The notes: generated by a model not told the origin, from the letters alone. Positions 55,361-63,890 are shown, counted from the stretch's first letter. The stretch: DNA of 64,000 bases from Moritella dasanensis ArB 0140 (GCF_000276805.1 NZ_AKXQ01000022.1:1-64000), one strand, 5' to 3'. A program made the numbers and translations.

Positions 55361-58285
55361 ATGGCCGACAAACGTCAAAACCAGTTTCAGAATCAGTTTT
55401 CAAAAGATAAAAATAGAAAAGACAGTGCTGTTGATGCGCTAAAAGTGCCGCCGCACTCGTTTGAGGCTGAGCAATCGGTTTTAGGTGGCTTATTCATTGA
55501 TAATGAAGCCTGGGATCGTGTAACCGAATTTATTGTGGCGAAAGATTTTTACAGTCGTCCACATCAACTTATCTTCGAAGCAATGGCGAAGCTGGTGGAT
55601 CAACATATCCCACTGGACATTATTACGGTTTCCGAATGGCTAGATAACGAAGAACTGCTTGATGATGCAGGTGGCTTTGCGTATTTGGGTGATATTACCA
55701 AAAATACCCCAAGTGCTTCGAACATTACCGCTTATGCCAACATTGTGCGTGAGCGCGCTGTAATACGTGAACTTATTGCGGTTGCCAGCGATATCAGTGA
55801 ATCAGGTTACGACCCACAAGGGCGTAAAAGTACTGACTTACTTGATTTGGCTGAAAGTAAAGTATTCCAAATTGCAGAATCAAGACAGAGCGAAGGCCAA
55901 GGCCCGAAAAACCTCGAAAGCGTACTGCAAGAAACCGTTGATAAAATCGAAGAGCTTTACCAAACTCCGCATGACGGTGTTACTGGTGTTGCATCTGGTT
56001 ATGGCGACCTTGACGGTATGACAACAGGCTTTCAACCGTCGGATTTGATTATTGTTGCTGCACGTCCATCAATGGGCAAATGCATTGTCTCTGGCTCTCA
56101 AATCTTAGACCCTACAACGGGTCAATTGAATAGCATTGATGATCTTGTTATACGCCAACAAGCAAACCTGGCCACTGTGAATAATGATTACACGCTATCT
56201 GTTACCCACGCATCTGCGTTTGTTGATGATGGTATGAAACCAGTATTTCGTGTTAAAACCGCATTAGGTCGAGAAATATCGACGACACTGACGCATCCGT
56301 TTTTAACCGGAAAGGGTTGGTTACCACTAGACGATATTAGCGTCGGTGAAAAAATTGCGGTACCGCGTGAGTTACCGTATTTTGGTGACAAAGCGATGCC
56401 TGAGCATGAAGTTAAAGCATTAGCATATTTCATTGCTGACGGTGGCACGACACAATCAAATCCTATGTTTACCAATGTGAATCCTGTTATTAGCCAAGAT
56501 TTCATTAATGCCATTGAGCAGTTTGATGCAGTGTCAGTGAAACCAGTATTAGCAGAGGACAGAGCGCCATCATTTAGAGTCAGTGCTGAAACGTCACAAG
56601 TTGAAGTGTATAGACGTCAATTTTCAACACTGCTAACGCAGAGTATGGCTGCTCAGAATATCATCGGTAATGATCTCGCCGGTATACTCTCGGTTAGCAA
56701 GGCGAGTGTCAGTCAGTGGTGTAATGGCCATTGTGTACCTGAACAAGCGACATTTACAGCATTATTAGAAAAGCTTGATTTCACGTTAGCTGATGCAAAC
56801 ATACCAAGTTATGCGGCAATGGCGAAGAATAGCATTAACAGCGTGACTCAATGGTTAATCGCACATGCTGTATGGCATAAAAGTGCATTAGAAAAAACCA
56901 TTCCAGATGCTGTTTATACTTTCCCTAAAGTACAATTAGCGTTATTCATTAATCGCTTATTTAGCTGTGATGGTAGTGCGTTTGTACAAGCTAATAACCA
57001 AGCTAGATTAAGTTACTCATCTTCAAGTTACGCACTAGTGCATGGCTTACAACATCTGTTACTGCGTTTCGGTATTATTGCGAAAGTGCGTGAAAAAACA
57101 AGTAAGTATGATGGCGCTACACCTTATGAATTAGAAATATTAGATCAGCAAAGTATCCTAACATTCATTAGCGAAATTGGTATTTTCGCTAAAGAGCAGG
57201 CACTTGCTGATGTATCACAGTTATTAGCGGATAAAGCGCAGCACACTAATAAAGACACAATGCCAGAATCTGTAAATCAGTATATTTTACTGAAAAAAGC
57301 AGACCGCTCGTGGCGGGAATTATTCACTGCAGCGGGTAAAGTATATCCAGAGGGCTACAACCCTCATTTGCAAGGTGAAAGTGCGAGAGGCATATCACGT
57401 CGCCGTTTAACCTTGTTTGCGGAGTTATTACAAGATGACTATCTCCAGCAGTTAAGTCAGTCAGATTTATATTGGGACGAAATTGTCGCGATTGAGCATC
57501 AAGGTGATAAGCAAGTTTATGACTTAACGGTGCCAGATACGCATAATTTTATTGCCGAAGATATTTGTATTCATAACACGACTTTCGCGATGAACTTGTG
57601 TGAGCACGCGGCATTGAATGAAGACAAACCTGCGGTTATTTTCTCGCTGGAGATGCCTGCAGAACAGATCATGATGCGTATGCTCGCGTCACTCGGTAAG
57701 ATTAACCAAACCAAGGTACGTACTGGTCAGTTAGATGATGATGATTGGGCGCGTTTATCTGCGACGATGAAGAGCATGCTTGAGCAAGGTAAAATGTACA
57801 TCGATGATAGTTCTGGTTTGACTCCGACCGAGGTACGTTCGCGTTCACGCCGTATTGCCCGTGACCACGGCGGTATCAGTATGATCATGATTGACTACCT
57901 ACAACTGATGCGCGTACCCGCATTAAGTGAAAACAGAACCTTGGAAATTGCCGAGATCTCGCGTTCATTGAAGTCCCTTGCCAAGGAACTTAAGTGTCCT
58001 GTTATTGCCTTATCACAGTTGAACCGCTCGTTGGAGCAACGTGCTGATAAGCGTCCTGTTAACTCGGATCTACGTGAATCAGGCTCTATTGAGCAGGATG
58101 CCGATTTAATTATGTTTATTTATCGTGATGAAGTTTATAACGATGATTCGCCAGATAAAGGCACCGCTGAAATCATTATCGGTAAACAACGTAACGGCCC
58201 CATTGGTAAAGTCAGATTGACCTTTAACGGTGAGTTTTCACGTTTTGATAACTTTACGGGTCCTGCTTATGATGACGATTATTAA
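55361..58285 (+). CDS. dnaB: replicative DNA helicase DnaB with in-frame intein
   Basis: 974-aa precursor of the replication-fork helicase. The start MADKRQNQFQ is chosen; a GTG at 55349 would add four residues. N-extein residues 1-240 contain the DnaB_N domain (PPHSFEAEQSVLGGLFIDNEAWD) and end in RPSMGK of Walker A. A 499-residue intein (241-739) follows, and the C-extein resumes TTFAMNLCEHA, completing SMGKTTF. Then come VIFSLEMPAEQIMMRML, the Walker B region SMIMIDYLQLM, and SDLRESGSIEQDADLIMFIYRDE. Spliced length would be 475 aa (E. coli DnaB 471). The dnaB-alr order with 9 bp between them is conserved in enterics. Confidence 0.96.
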   Translation: MADKRQNQFQNQFSKDKNRKDSAVDALKVPPHSFEAEQSVLGGLFIDNEAWDRVTEFIVAKDFYSRPHQLIFEAMAKLVDQHIPLDIITVSEWLDNEELLDDAGGFAYLGDITKNTPSASNITAYANIVRERAVIRELIAVASDISESGYDPQGRKSTDLLDLAESKVFQIAESRQSEGQGPKNLESVLQETVDKIEELYQTPHDGVTGVASGYGDLDGMTTGFQPSDLIIVAARPSMGKCIVSGSQILDPTTGQLNSIDDLVIRQQANLATVNNDYTLSVTHASAFVDDGMKPVFRVKTALGREISTTLTHPFLTGKGWLPLDDISVGEKIAVPRELPYFGDKAMPEHEVKALAYFIADGGTTQSNPMFTNVNPVISQDFINAIEQFDAVSVKPVLAEDRAPSFRVSAETSQVEVYRRQFSTLLTQSMAAQNIIGNDLAGILSVSKASVSQWCNGHCVPEQATFTALLEKLDFTLADANIPSYAAMAKNSINSVTQWLIAHAVWHKSALEKTIPDAVYTFPKVQLALFINRLFSCDGSAFVQANNQARLSYSSSSYALVHGLQHLLLRFGIIAKVREKTSKYDGATPYELEILDQQSILTFISEIGIFAKEQALADVSQLLADKAQHTNKDTMPESVNQYILLKKADRSWRELFTAAGKVYPEGYNPHLQGESARGISRRRLTLFAELLQDDYLQQLSQSDLYWDEIVAIEHQGDKQVYDLTVPDTHNFIAEDICIHNTTFAMNLCEHAALNEDKPAVIFSLEMPAEQIMMRMLASLGKINQTKVRTGQLDDDDWARLSATMKSMLEQGKMYIDDSSGLTPTEVRSRSRRIARDHGGISMIMIDYLQLMRVPALSENRTLEIAEISRSLKSLAKELKCPVIALSQLNRSLEQRADKRPVNSDLRESGSIEQDADLIMFIYRDEVYNDDSPDKGTAEIIIGKQRNGPIGKVRLTFNGEFSRFDNFTGPAYDDDY
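56081..57577 (+). mobile_element. DnaB intein with LAGLIDADG homing endonuclease (499 aa)
   Basis: In-frame insertion inside the helicase P-loop between Lys and Thr of GK|TT. Splicing motifs are intact: Cys1 (CIVSGSQILD, block A), T-x-x-H (TLTH, His72, block B), VYDLTVPDTHNFIA (block F), and ICIHN ending in His498-Asn499 (block G), with Thr as the +1 nucleophile. Dodecapeptide motifs LAYFIADGG (about 114-122) and LALFINRLFSCDGS (about 286-299) mark a LAGLIDADG endonuclease with Asp in both. About 165 residues separate them, longer than usual, and include a helix-turn-helix (about 196-220). All blocks being intact suggests it is active for splicing and possibly homing. Confidence 0.95.
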
Positions 58286-58294
58286 GGAATAGCT

Positions 58295-59368
58295 ATGCGT
58301 TCAGCAACGGCTGAAATATGTTTGCAGTCATTGCAGCATAACGTTAAACAGATTAAAAGCATTGCGCCAAACAGTAAAATAATGGCAGTGGTAAAAGCGA
58401 ACGCTTATGGCCATGGTCTCGTTGCCGTCGCCAGATCGCTGAAAGCGGTTGATGCATTTGCTGTCGCGCGTGTTGAAGAAGCATTGATGTTGCGCAGTGG
58501 CGGGATTGTAAAACCGATCTTGTTGCTGGAAGGCTTTTTTTCGACAGATGAATTACCTATCTTGGTCGCGAATAACATCCAAACATCGGTACATATCGAG
58601 CAACAACTTGCTGAACTTGAAGAAGCAGATTTGGACGCACCAATTCATGTGTGGTTGAAAATGGATACTGGCATGCATCGTTTGGGCATACGCCCAGATA
58701 ACTGTAAGCGTGCTATTGAACGATTGAAGAACAATTCCAATGTGGTGCAACCTGCACGATTGATGACGCATTTCAGCTGTGCTGATGAAGCTGAACCGAG
58801 TATTACCCAACGCCAAATCGATTTATTTGATGAGTTAGTTGCTGGTGAAGAGGGTGAACATTCGATTGCGAACTCTGCCGGTGTATTAGCGTGGCCAACT
58901 GCACGTCGAGAATGGATCCGTCCCGGTATTATGTTGTATGGCGTATCACCGATGATCGGTGCGACAGCCGTAGATCATAACCTAAAGCCAGTGATGACAT
59001 TAACCACGGATTTGATTGCAGTACATGATATCAAGCAAGGTGAGACCACCGGCTATGGCGGTATTTGGAGTGCACCTGAAGATACTCGATTAGGCGTTGT
59101 TGCTGTTGGTTATGGTGATGGTTATCCACGTATGGCCCCGGAAGGTACGCCAGTACTTATTAATGGTCGTATTGTACCAATTGTTGGCCGCGTATCTATG
59201 GATATGCTCACGGTAGACTTAGGTGCTGATTGCCAAGACAAAGTGGGTGATAAAGTGATTATGTGGGGCGCCGGTTTAGCAGCTGAATTAGTTGCAGAAC
59301 ACATAGGCACCATTGCATATGAACTCGTCACTAAACTTACACAACGGGTAACACTTAAGTATTTATAA
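58295..59368 (+). CDS. alr: alanine racemase
   Basis: PLP-dependent racemase that makes D-alanine for peptidoglycan. Lys34 in VVKANAYGHG binds PLP, and the second catalytic base Tyr is in ETTGYGGIW (about 253). Other conserved parts are WLKMDTGMHRLG, RPGIMLYGVSP and VGRVSMDMLTVDL. 357 aa equals the E. coli enzyme in size. It is 9 bp downstream of dnaB and co-transcribed with it. Confidence 0.97.
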   Translation: MRSATAEICLQSLQHNVKQIKSIAPNSKIMAVVKANAYGHGLVAVARSLKAVDAFAVARVEEALMLRSGGIVKPILLLEGFFSTDELPILVANNIQTSVHIEQQLAELEEADLDAPIHVWLKMDTGMHRLGIRPDNCKRAIERLKNNSNVVQPARLMTHFSCADEAEPSITQRQIDLFDELVAGEEGEHSIANSAGVLAWPTARREWIRPGIMLYGVSPMIGATAVDHNLKPVMTLTTDLIAVHDIKQGETTGYGGIWSAPEDTRLGVVAVGYGDGYPRMAPEGTPVLINGRIVPIVGRVSMDMLTVDLGADCQDKVGDKVIMWGAGLAAELVAEHIGTIAYELVTKLTQRVTLKYL

Positions 59369-59384
59369 AAAAGTAGTTGCCTCT

Positions 59385-59405
59385 AATGCTAGAGTTAGCA
59401 TTTTA
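59385..59405 (+). terminator. candidate terminator of alr
   Basis: AATGCTA/TAGCATT, 7-bp stem with a GAGT loop and a short T run. The stem is AT-rich, so it is a weak candidate. Confidence 0.45.
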
Positions 59406-59539
59406 TAAATCAACGAAAGTTAAGTTATATCAAGCTGCTATGTGCACATTTAACACATGGTCATGATGTTGATGCAATTAATGACTACGTATATACATTT
59501 ATTATCTGCATTTTGTGAATTAATTACGCTACTATAGCC

Positions 59540-59555
59540 TAGAGTTATAACTCTA
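59540..59555. promoter_or_regulatory. 16-bp perfect palindrome, possible TetR-family operator
   Basis: TAGAGTTATAACTCTA reads the same on both strands. It lies 165 bp upstream of the TetR-family gene, where an autoregulatory operator would be expected. No further evidence. Confidence 0.4.
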
Positions 59556-59719
59556 ATCATTTGCTTTAATGCTTTATTTGAATCGATAATAGCTAATTAT
59601 TGTTTTATTTCTTCGATATTCAGTAATTCGTGTAAAGTTAGTTGATGTACCTAAGGGTTATGATTAAGCTTATTAAATCTCACTTTTTATCATTTAGTGT
59701 ATACAGCAGTAGAGGGCAT

Positions 59720-60367
59720 ATGACAGAAAATAACACGACGCAGAGAAACCTTCCGAGGCAGGAAAGAAGCCTTGAAAGAGTAAAACAAATTATTGATTCA
59801 GCTGCAGCCTTGTTTGATGAAATAGGCATTGCTAATGCGACACCTTCTGATATTGCTAAGGCATCGGGTTTAACCAGAACATCGTTATACCGTTATTTCC
59901 CAAATAAAGCGTCGATAATTCGTGCTTTAGCAGAACGTCATCTCCAAGCACTGCAATTACGATTCTCAGCTGTGCCAAGTGATTTACCGCTTGAAGAACG
60001 CATTGAATTGGTTATTGAGATATACGCTGAATTTTACCGTAAAGAACCGGGTTATATGGCTGTTTGGTCTGGTGTTGATTCATTGCCCGAACTGAAAAGT
60101 ATCGATCAGTCAGCACTTGATTTCCATTCTACGGTTATTCAAAAGCAAATGGAAAGTATTGTTTCTGATGAGATTAACGCTGAGCAGATTAAGATGATCT
60201 CGGTTATCTTACCACGTACTGTCGGCTCTATTTTACGTCTAGCAGTACAAGAGCCTGAATCAGCAGATAAATACGTTCGTGAAGCAAAAGTGCTAGCGAC
60301 TGTATATTTAACTCATTATGCACATATTTCTGGTTATGACCTTAAGGGTCAGTTAAACGCAGAATAA
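59720..60367 (+). CDS. TetR/AcrR family transcriptional regulator
   Basis: 215 aa from MTENNTTQRNLPRQ, with AGAGGG just upstream; a start at 59642 would add 26 residues. The N-terminal HTH is RVKQIIDSAAALFDEIGIANATPSDIAKASGLTRTSLYRYFPNKASI (recognition helix about 45-60), followed by an all-helical ligand domain. The ligand and targets are unknown. It is followed after 88 bp by a radical SAM gene on the same strand. Confidence 0.9.
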   Translation: MTENNTTQRNLPRQERSLERVKQIIDSAAALFDEIGIANATPSDIAKASGLTRTSLYRYFPNKASIIRALAERHLQALQLRFSAVPSDLPLEERIELVIEIYAEFYRKEPGYMAVWSGVDSLPELKSIDQSALDFHSTVIQKQMESIVSDEINAEQIKMISVILPRTVGSILRLAVQEPESADKYVREAKVLATVYLTHYAHISGYDLKGQLNAE

Positions 60368-60455
60368 TCGAATAAATTAGCAGTGTTGTGCCCATGACAC
60401 TGCTACTCTCCTTAAATAGCAGCGGATGCTTACCCCCAAATAATGGAACTGTTTT

Positions 60456-61343
60456 ATGCCTATCTCTTATGTTGAACCTGTATTTCGTCCGCCAAGTGAA
60501 TGGCGCTCATTGATCTTACAAGTCGCCAATGGTTGCTCTTGGAACAACTGCACGTTTTGCGATATGTATACCCAACCGCAGAAAAAATTTCGTGCTAAAA
60601 AGATTGACGACATCGAAGCTGAAATTTTAAGTGTTGTCGCCAGTGGTCAAAAGCATCAGCGGGTCTTCCTTGCTGATGGTGATGCCATGACATTACCGTT
60701 TAAACGCTTAAAAGAGATCTTACTGTTGATCCGCAAACATATGCCCGATGTGCAAAGAGTCAGTGCTTATTGCCTACCTCGTAACATCAAAGGCAAATCA
60801 TTAGCAGAGCTTTATGAGTTATGTAATTTAGGGCTCGGTATTGTCTATGTCGGTTGTGAAAGTGGTGACGATGAAGTATTAGCGTTAGTTGAGAAAGGCG
60901 AAACGTACGACTCGCAACTTGATGCGTTATACAAACTGAAAGGTGCAGGTATTAAAACCTCGGTGATGATTTTAAATGGCCTAGGTGGTACCGAGTTTAC
61001 TGAGCAGCATGCATTAAACTCAGCACGCTTGATGAATGAAGCACAACCCGATTACTTGTCTACGTTAGTGGTGTCTTTTCCATTAGGGCAAGCCAAGTTT
61101 GCGAAGAATTTTGAGCATGGTTTCCAATTACCTGACCAACACGGGTTATTTTTGGAAATGCAGATGCTGTTAGAGAATTTAGAATTAAAGCATACCGTGT
61201 TTAGGTCTGACCATGCTTCTAACTACTTGTCCTTGAAAGGCACGTTAGGGCAAGATAAAGCACAGCTATTAGCACAAGTGCGGAGTGCAATCGAAGCGCC
61301 GGAACAAAGCCATCTACGTAAAGAATGGCAGCGCGGATTGTAA
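60456..61343 (+). CDS. radical SAM protein of unknown function
   Basis: 295-aa enzyme with the cluster motif CSWNNCTFC (Cys27, Cys32, Cys35). The first spacing is C-x4-C rather than the classic C-x3-C, as in some COG1032-related families lacking a B12 domain. Further radical-SAM features are ADGDAMTLPFKRLKEIL and GIVYVGCESGDDEVLALVEKG, followed by GIKTSVMILNGLGG. The substrate is unknown. It shares its strand with the preceding TetR gene but may be independent. Confidence 0.85.
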   Translation: MPISYVEPVFRPPSEWRSLILQVANGCSWNNCTFCDMYTQPQKKFRAKKIDDIEAEILSVVASGQKHQRVFLADGDAMTLPFKRLKEILLLIRKHMPDVQRVSAYCLPRNIKGKSLAELYELCNLGLGIVYVGCESGDDEVLALVEKGETYDSQLDALYKLKGAGIKTSVMILNGLGGTEFTEQHALNSARLMNEAQPDYLSTLVVSFPLGQAKFAKNFEHGFQLPDQHGLFLEMQMLLENLELKHTVFRSDHASNYLSLKGTLGQDKAQLLAQVRSAIEAPEQSHLRKEWQRGL

Positions 61344-61666
61344 CTATTGTTTTTCGACATAACTAACGATTATCTTTTTAGTATTAACACTGTCATATTT
61401 TCAACATTTAGCGCTGCTAATATCATCGTACTTTAGAATAAGTATCACAGTAATCTGTAAAGATGTATCAGACAAGATGACAACCTGAAAGGGCAGTGCT
61501 ATGGTTGCTAAGGTTATATTTTAATAAAGATTATCTTATAGTTACCCAGTGTTTGATAGGTCTTGACTATTAAAATGATTGACTCAAACAATTGGTTTAA
61601 GATTATATTTAATGTAAAAATTATGCCGTAAATAAGCGGATATTTAATTAATTTTAGGAGATTAAA
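61344..61666. other. gene-free stretch upstream of the peroxiredoxin gene
   Basis: 323 bp without a coding frame. Its downstream half carries the OxyR-like site (61556-61592) and an AT-rich -10 region (around 61600-61615); the upstream half shows nothing recognisable. Confidence 0.5.
61556..61592. promoter_or_regulatory. OxyR-type binding site upstream of the peroxiredoxin gene
   Basis: Four elements occur at the exact OxyR spacing: ATAG-n7-CTAT-n7-ATTG-n7-CAAT. The first pair matches the consensus half-sites fully; the second pair deviates by one base in each half. Placement about 75 bp before the start of a peroxiredoxin gene supports OxyR activation under peroxide stress. Confidence 0.5.
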
Positions 61667-62269
61667 ATGGTTTTAGTAGGACGTCAAGCACCTGATTTTA
61701 CAGCTGCAGCAGTACTAGGTAACGGCGAAATCGTTGATAGCTTTAACTTTACTGAATTCACTAAAGGTAAATCAGCAGTTTTATTTTTCTACCCACTTGA
61801 TTTCACATTCGTTTGCCCATCAGAGCTAATCGCTTTTGATCACCGTCTTGAAGAATTCCAAAAGCGCGGCGTTGAAGTAATCGGTGTTTCAATTGACTCA
61901 CAATTCAGCCACAACGCATGGCGTAACACTGCTATCGAAGATGGCGGTATTGGTCCAGTTAAATACCCACTAGTAGCTGACGTTAAGCACGAAATCTGTA
62001 AAGCATATGACGTTGAGCATCCAGAAGCTGGTGTTGCTTTCCGTGGTTCTTTCCTAATCGACACAAACGGTGTTGTTCGTCACCAAGTTGTTAACGACCT
62101 TCCATTAGGCCGTAACATCGACGAAATGCTACGTATGGTTGATGCACTAAACTTCCACGAGAAAAACGGTGAAGTTTGTCCTGCACAATGGGAAGCTGGC
62201 AAAGAAGGTATGGACGCATCTCCAGAAGGCGTTGCTAAATATCTAACTAAAAATGCTAAAAGCCTTTAA
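61667..62269 (+). CDS. typical 2-Cys peroxiredoxin (AhpC/TSA family)
   Basis: 200-aa peroxiredoxin that reduces hydrogen peroxide and organic peroxides. The peroxidatic Cys50 is in FTFVCPSEL and the resolving Cys is near residue 171 in GEVCPAQW. The C-terminus ends with a YF-less extension (PEGVAKYLTKNAKSL) of the sensitive Prx1/AhpC type. Strong codon bias and a consensus AGGAG suggest high expression. An OxyR-like site lies upstream. No ahpF neighbour, so reduction may depend on thioredoxin. Confidence 0.94.
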   Translation: MVLVGRQAPDFTAAAVLGNGEIVDSFNFTEFTKGKSAVLFFYPLDFTFVCPSELIAFDHRLEEFQKRGVEVIGVSIDSQFSHNAWRNTAIEDGGIGPVKYPLVADVKHEICKAYDVEHPEAGVAFRGSFLIDTNGVVRHQVVNDLPLGRNIDEMLRMVDALNFHEKNGEVCPAQWEAGKEGMDASPEGVAKYLTKNAKSL

Positions 62270-62307
62270 TTAATACTTAACTTGTTAAGTAAAAATTAAG
62301 TCTTAAT

Positions 62308-62339
62308 AAAAAAGCCAATCTCATTGAGATTGGCTTTTT
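62308..62339. terminator. bidirectional terminator between peroxiredoxin and cheX genes
   Basis: AAAAAGCCAATCTC/GAGATTGGCTTTTT stem with a 3-nt loop and T/A runs on both sides, between convergent genes. Confidence 0.92.
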
Positions 62340-62406
62340 AGTATCTGGGGTTTGCACTTATTGCTTGAATACAGCATTTGTTATTGCTGTATTATTTAAT
62401 TATAAC

Positions 62407-62871
62407 TTAGTTATCAAAGCATATTTCAATCGAGGCGCTGCCGAATGCACTGGTGAGTGGCAGTAATAATTTAGGTCCATCAGATTTATGGGTAACGGTA
62501 TGACCCTTGCCTGATACCACTATGGGTGTGGACATATCAAAATCAAAGCCTTTATCAGCTAAAATACGTTTTGCACCACCGGTAACCATATTGGTTATCT
62601 CACCGACCATATCAATGACTTCAGCATCAATCTTAGCTGGCTTTTCACCGAGCATGTTATTCATGATAGCTAACGCTAATGATTCATCAAATGTCAGCGC
62701 AAATGAACCTTTAGCTTGCTCTGACATCATGCCCATAATACCGGAGATATCACCTTTCGCTTTATCGTCTTTTTTAAGTCTTGGTTTACCTGGTGTTAAC
62801 TCAACTTGAGCCATGGTATTTAATACGTTTAATAACGACGAGATAAATGGATTGATAAATTCTACACGCAT
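62407..62871 (-). CDS. cheX: chemotaxis protein CheX (CheY-P phosphatase family)
   Basis: 154-aa single-domain protein of the CheC/CheX/FliY family. The phosphatase signature E-x2-N is Glu91-Ile-Thr-Asn94 in DMVGEITNMVTGGAK, with FALTFDESLALAIMNNML before it. CheX dephosphorylates CheY-P or related response regulators. No che genes are adjacent, so its partner must be elsewhere. It is 23 bp downstream of zur, a likely bicistronic unit. Confidence 0.88.
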   Translation of the reverse strand: MRVEFINPFISSLLNVLNTMAQVELTPGKPRLKKDDKAKGDISGIMGMMSEQAKGSFALTFDESLALAIMNNMLGEKPAKIDAEVIDMVGEITNMVTGGAKRILADKGFDFDMSTPIVVSGKGHTVTHKSDGPKLLLPLTSAFGSASIEICFDN

Positions 62872-62894
62872 AGTTTGTTGTTCCTGAAATTTAA

Positions 62895-63335
62895 TTATTC
62901 ACGACAATCAGCACAGATACCGTGTGCTTCAACTGTCTTAGTCGTAATTGCAAAACCATGTTTATCGGCAAGTGATTGTAGCAACTCTTCTATTTCGGCA
63001 TTGTGTAATTCAATAACGCCACCACAACTCTTGCATAAGAGTAATTGTGAAGGATGCTTTTCACCAAAATGCGGACATAAAATAAAGGCATTACTTGACT
63101 CTATCTTATGGATAAAACCTTCTTCGAGCAGGAAATCGAGACCTCGATATATTGTCGGCGGTTTGGCATTTGGTTCTAATTGCTGTAACTGAGCTAGCAG
63201 ATCATAAGCGCTGATCATGGCGTTGTGTTGTGCCATTAACAGAAAAATCTGTTGTCTAATAGGAGTGAAGCGAACTGCACGCGTAATACAAAGCTGCTGC
63301 GCTCTGTAGAGTAAATTGTTCGCTGATTCAGTCAT
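62895..63335 (-). CDS. zur: zinc uptake regulator Zur (Fur family)
   Basis: Fur-family repressor responding to zinc. Start MTESANNLLYRAQQLC gives 146 aa and has a weak TGATGAG upstream; starts at 63344 or 63374 are possible. The winged helix has TPIRQQIFLLMAQHNAMISAYDLLAQL and PPTIYRGLDFLLEEGFI. The metal sites are HFGEKHPSQLLLCKSCGGVIE and the C-terminal CADC. The DFLLEEGFIHKIES pattern and the dusA neighbour (as in E. coli zur-dusA) favour Zur over Fur. Confidence 0.88.
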   Translation of the reverse strand: MTESANNLLYRAQQLCITRAVRFTPIRQQIFLLMAQHNAMISAYDLLAQLQQLEPNAKPPTIYRGLDFLLEEGFIHKIESSNAFILCPHFGEKHPSQLLLCKSCGGVIELHNAEIEELLQSLADKHGFAITTKTVEAHGICADCRE

Positions 63336-63641
63336 AGGGCTCATCAAGTCGCTGCGAAAGGATAATGCTAACACACTAGAGACGCTTTTCTAATTATAAT
63401 AGCCTACAAATAGCGACGTAATTGCCTTTTATAGTGGTTTATCGTGCATTTTCTTCGCTTACCTTTGGTGCCTATAATGAATAATGGGTATTTTTATGTT
63501 TGAGCTGTATATCAATAAGTAATGTATGGTTATTTTATTTTTCAATCCTATTTAGTCAGGCGAGTTTGGAAAAGGGCTCGCTCACTAAACTCTCCTTATG
63601 CTCGTCATCGACAAGCGCTTATTTGAACAAGATCTTTATTT

Positions 63642-63670
63642 TTGAAACTATGTGACTCAGGGTGTATGAT
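63642..63670 (+). promoter_or_regulatory. promoter of dusA
   Basis: TTGAAA (63642-63647) and TATGAT (63665-63670) are 17 bp apart and followed by the GC-rich discriminator CGCCCCC, typical of stringently controlled promoters for translation-related genes. Confidence 0.65.
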
Positions 63671-63731
63671 CGCCCCCTTGTTTTTCATCGTCACGGCTTT
63701 GCTGTCGTGCGAATTTGAAAGCAACCTAATG

Positions 63732-63770
63732 ACATTTAGCGCACTTACATTTAGTGCACTTAATTTAGCG
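63732..63770. repeat. 15-bp tandem repeat in the dusA leader
   Basis: ACATTTAGCGCACTT is followed directly by ACATTTAGTGCACTT and a partial third copy AATTTAGCG, inside the dusA 5' leader. Confidence 0.7.
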
Positions 63771-63803
63771 TAACAGCGCATCCAGATAAGAGATATTCAA
63801 GCA

Positions 63804-63890
63804 ATGACCAAGCCAGTTATAACCAGTGTTCATGCCCCTGGGCGTTTTTCTATTGCCCCAATGCTCGATTGGACACAGGCTAGTAATTAA
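63804..63890 (+). pseudogene. dusA: dusA 5' fragment, interrupted at an integration junction
   Basis: The frame MTKPVITSVHAPGRFSIAPM, then LDWTQASN and stop, matches the start of tRNA-dihydrouridine synthase A (family: RFSxAPMLDWT) up to about codon 24, then ends after 28 codons. DusA normally has about 330 aa, continuing DRHCRYFHR or similar. The break after APMLDWT is the known target of dusA-specific tyrosine integrases. So this is the left part of an interrupted gene; the remaining dusA should lie beyond the window at the far end of the inserted element, possibly with a substitute start. Confidence 0.8.
63861..63876. other. attachment-site core (att) in dusA
   Basis: The bases encoding MLDWT (ATGCTCGATTGGACAC) are the last that agree with dusA; downstream the sequence is unrelated AT-rich DNA. 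This is where a site-specific recombination crossover would lie. The exact core ends cannot be set without the other junction. Confidence 0.55.

Larger units (their letters stand above)
59369..59719. other. gene-free stretch between alr and the TetR gene
   Basis: About 350 bp of AT-rich DNA. It holds the candidate alr terminator near its start and the 16-bp palindrome at 59540-59555. No coding frame with support was seen. Confidence 0.5.
63336..63803. other. gene-free stretch between zur and dusA
   Basis: About 470 bp. Apart from the dusA promoter (63642-63670), an inverted repeat CACG/CGTG (about 63692-63709) and a 15-bp tandem repeat (63732-63770), nothing recognisable. No Zur box was found by eye. 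Confidence 0.5.

Noticed and set aside
56188-56514. 108-codon minus-strand frame inside the DnaB intein
   Set aside because: Overlaps the block B and first LAGLIDADG regions, which are clearly coding on the plus strand.
63680-63715. Zur box near zur and dusA
   Set aside because: The inverted repeat CACG/CGTG there does not match the Zur consensus; no GAAATGTTATA-like site is visible.
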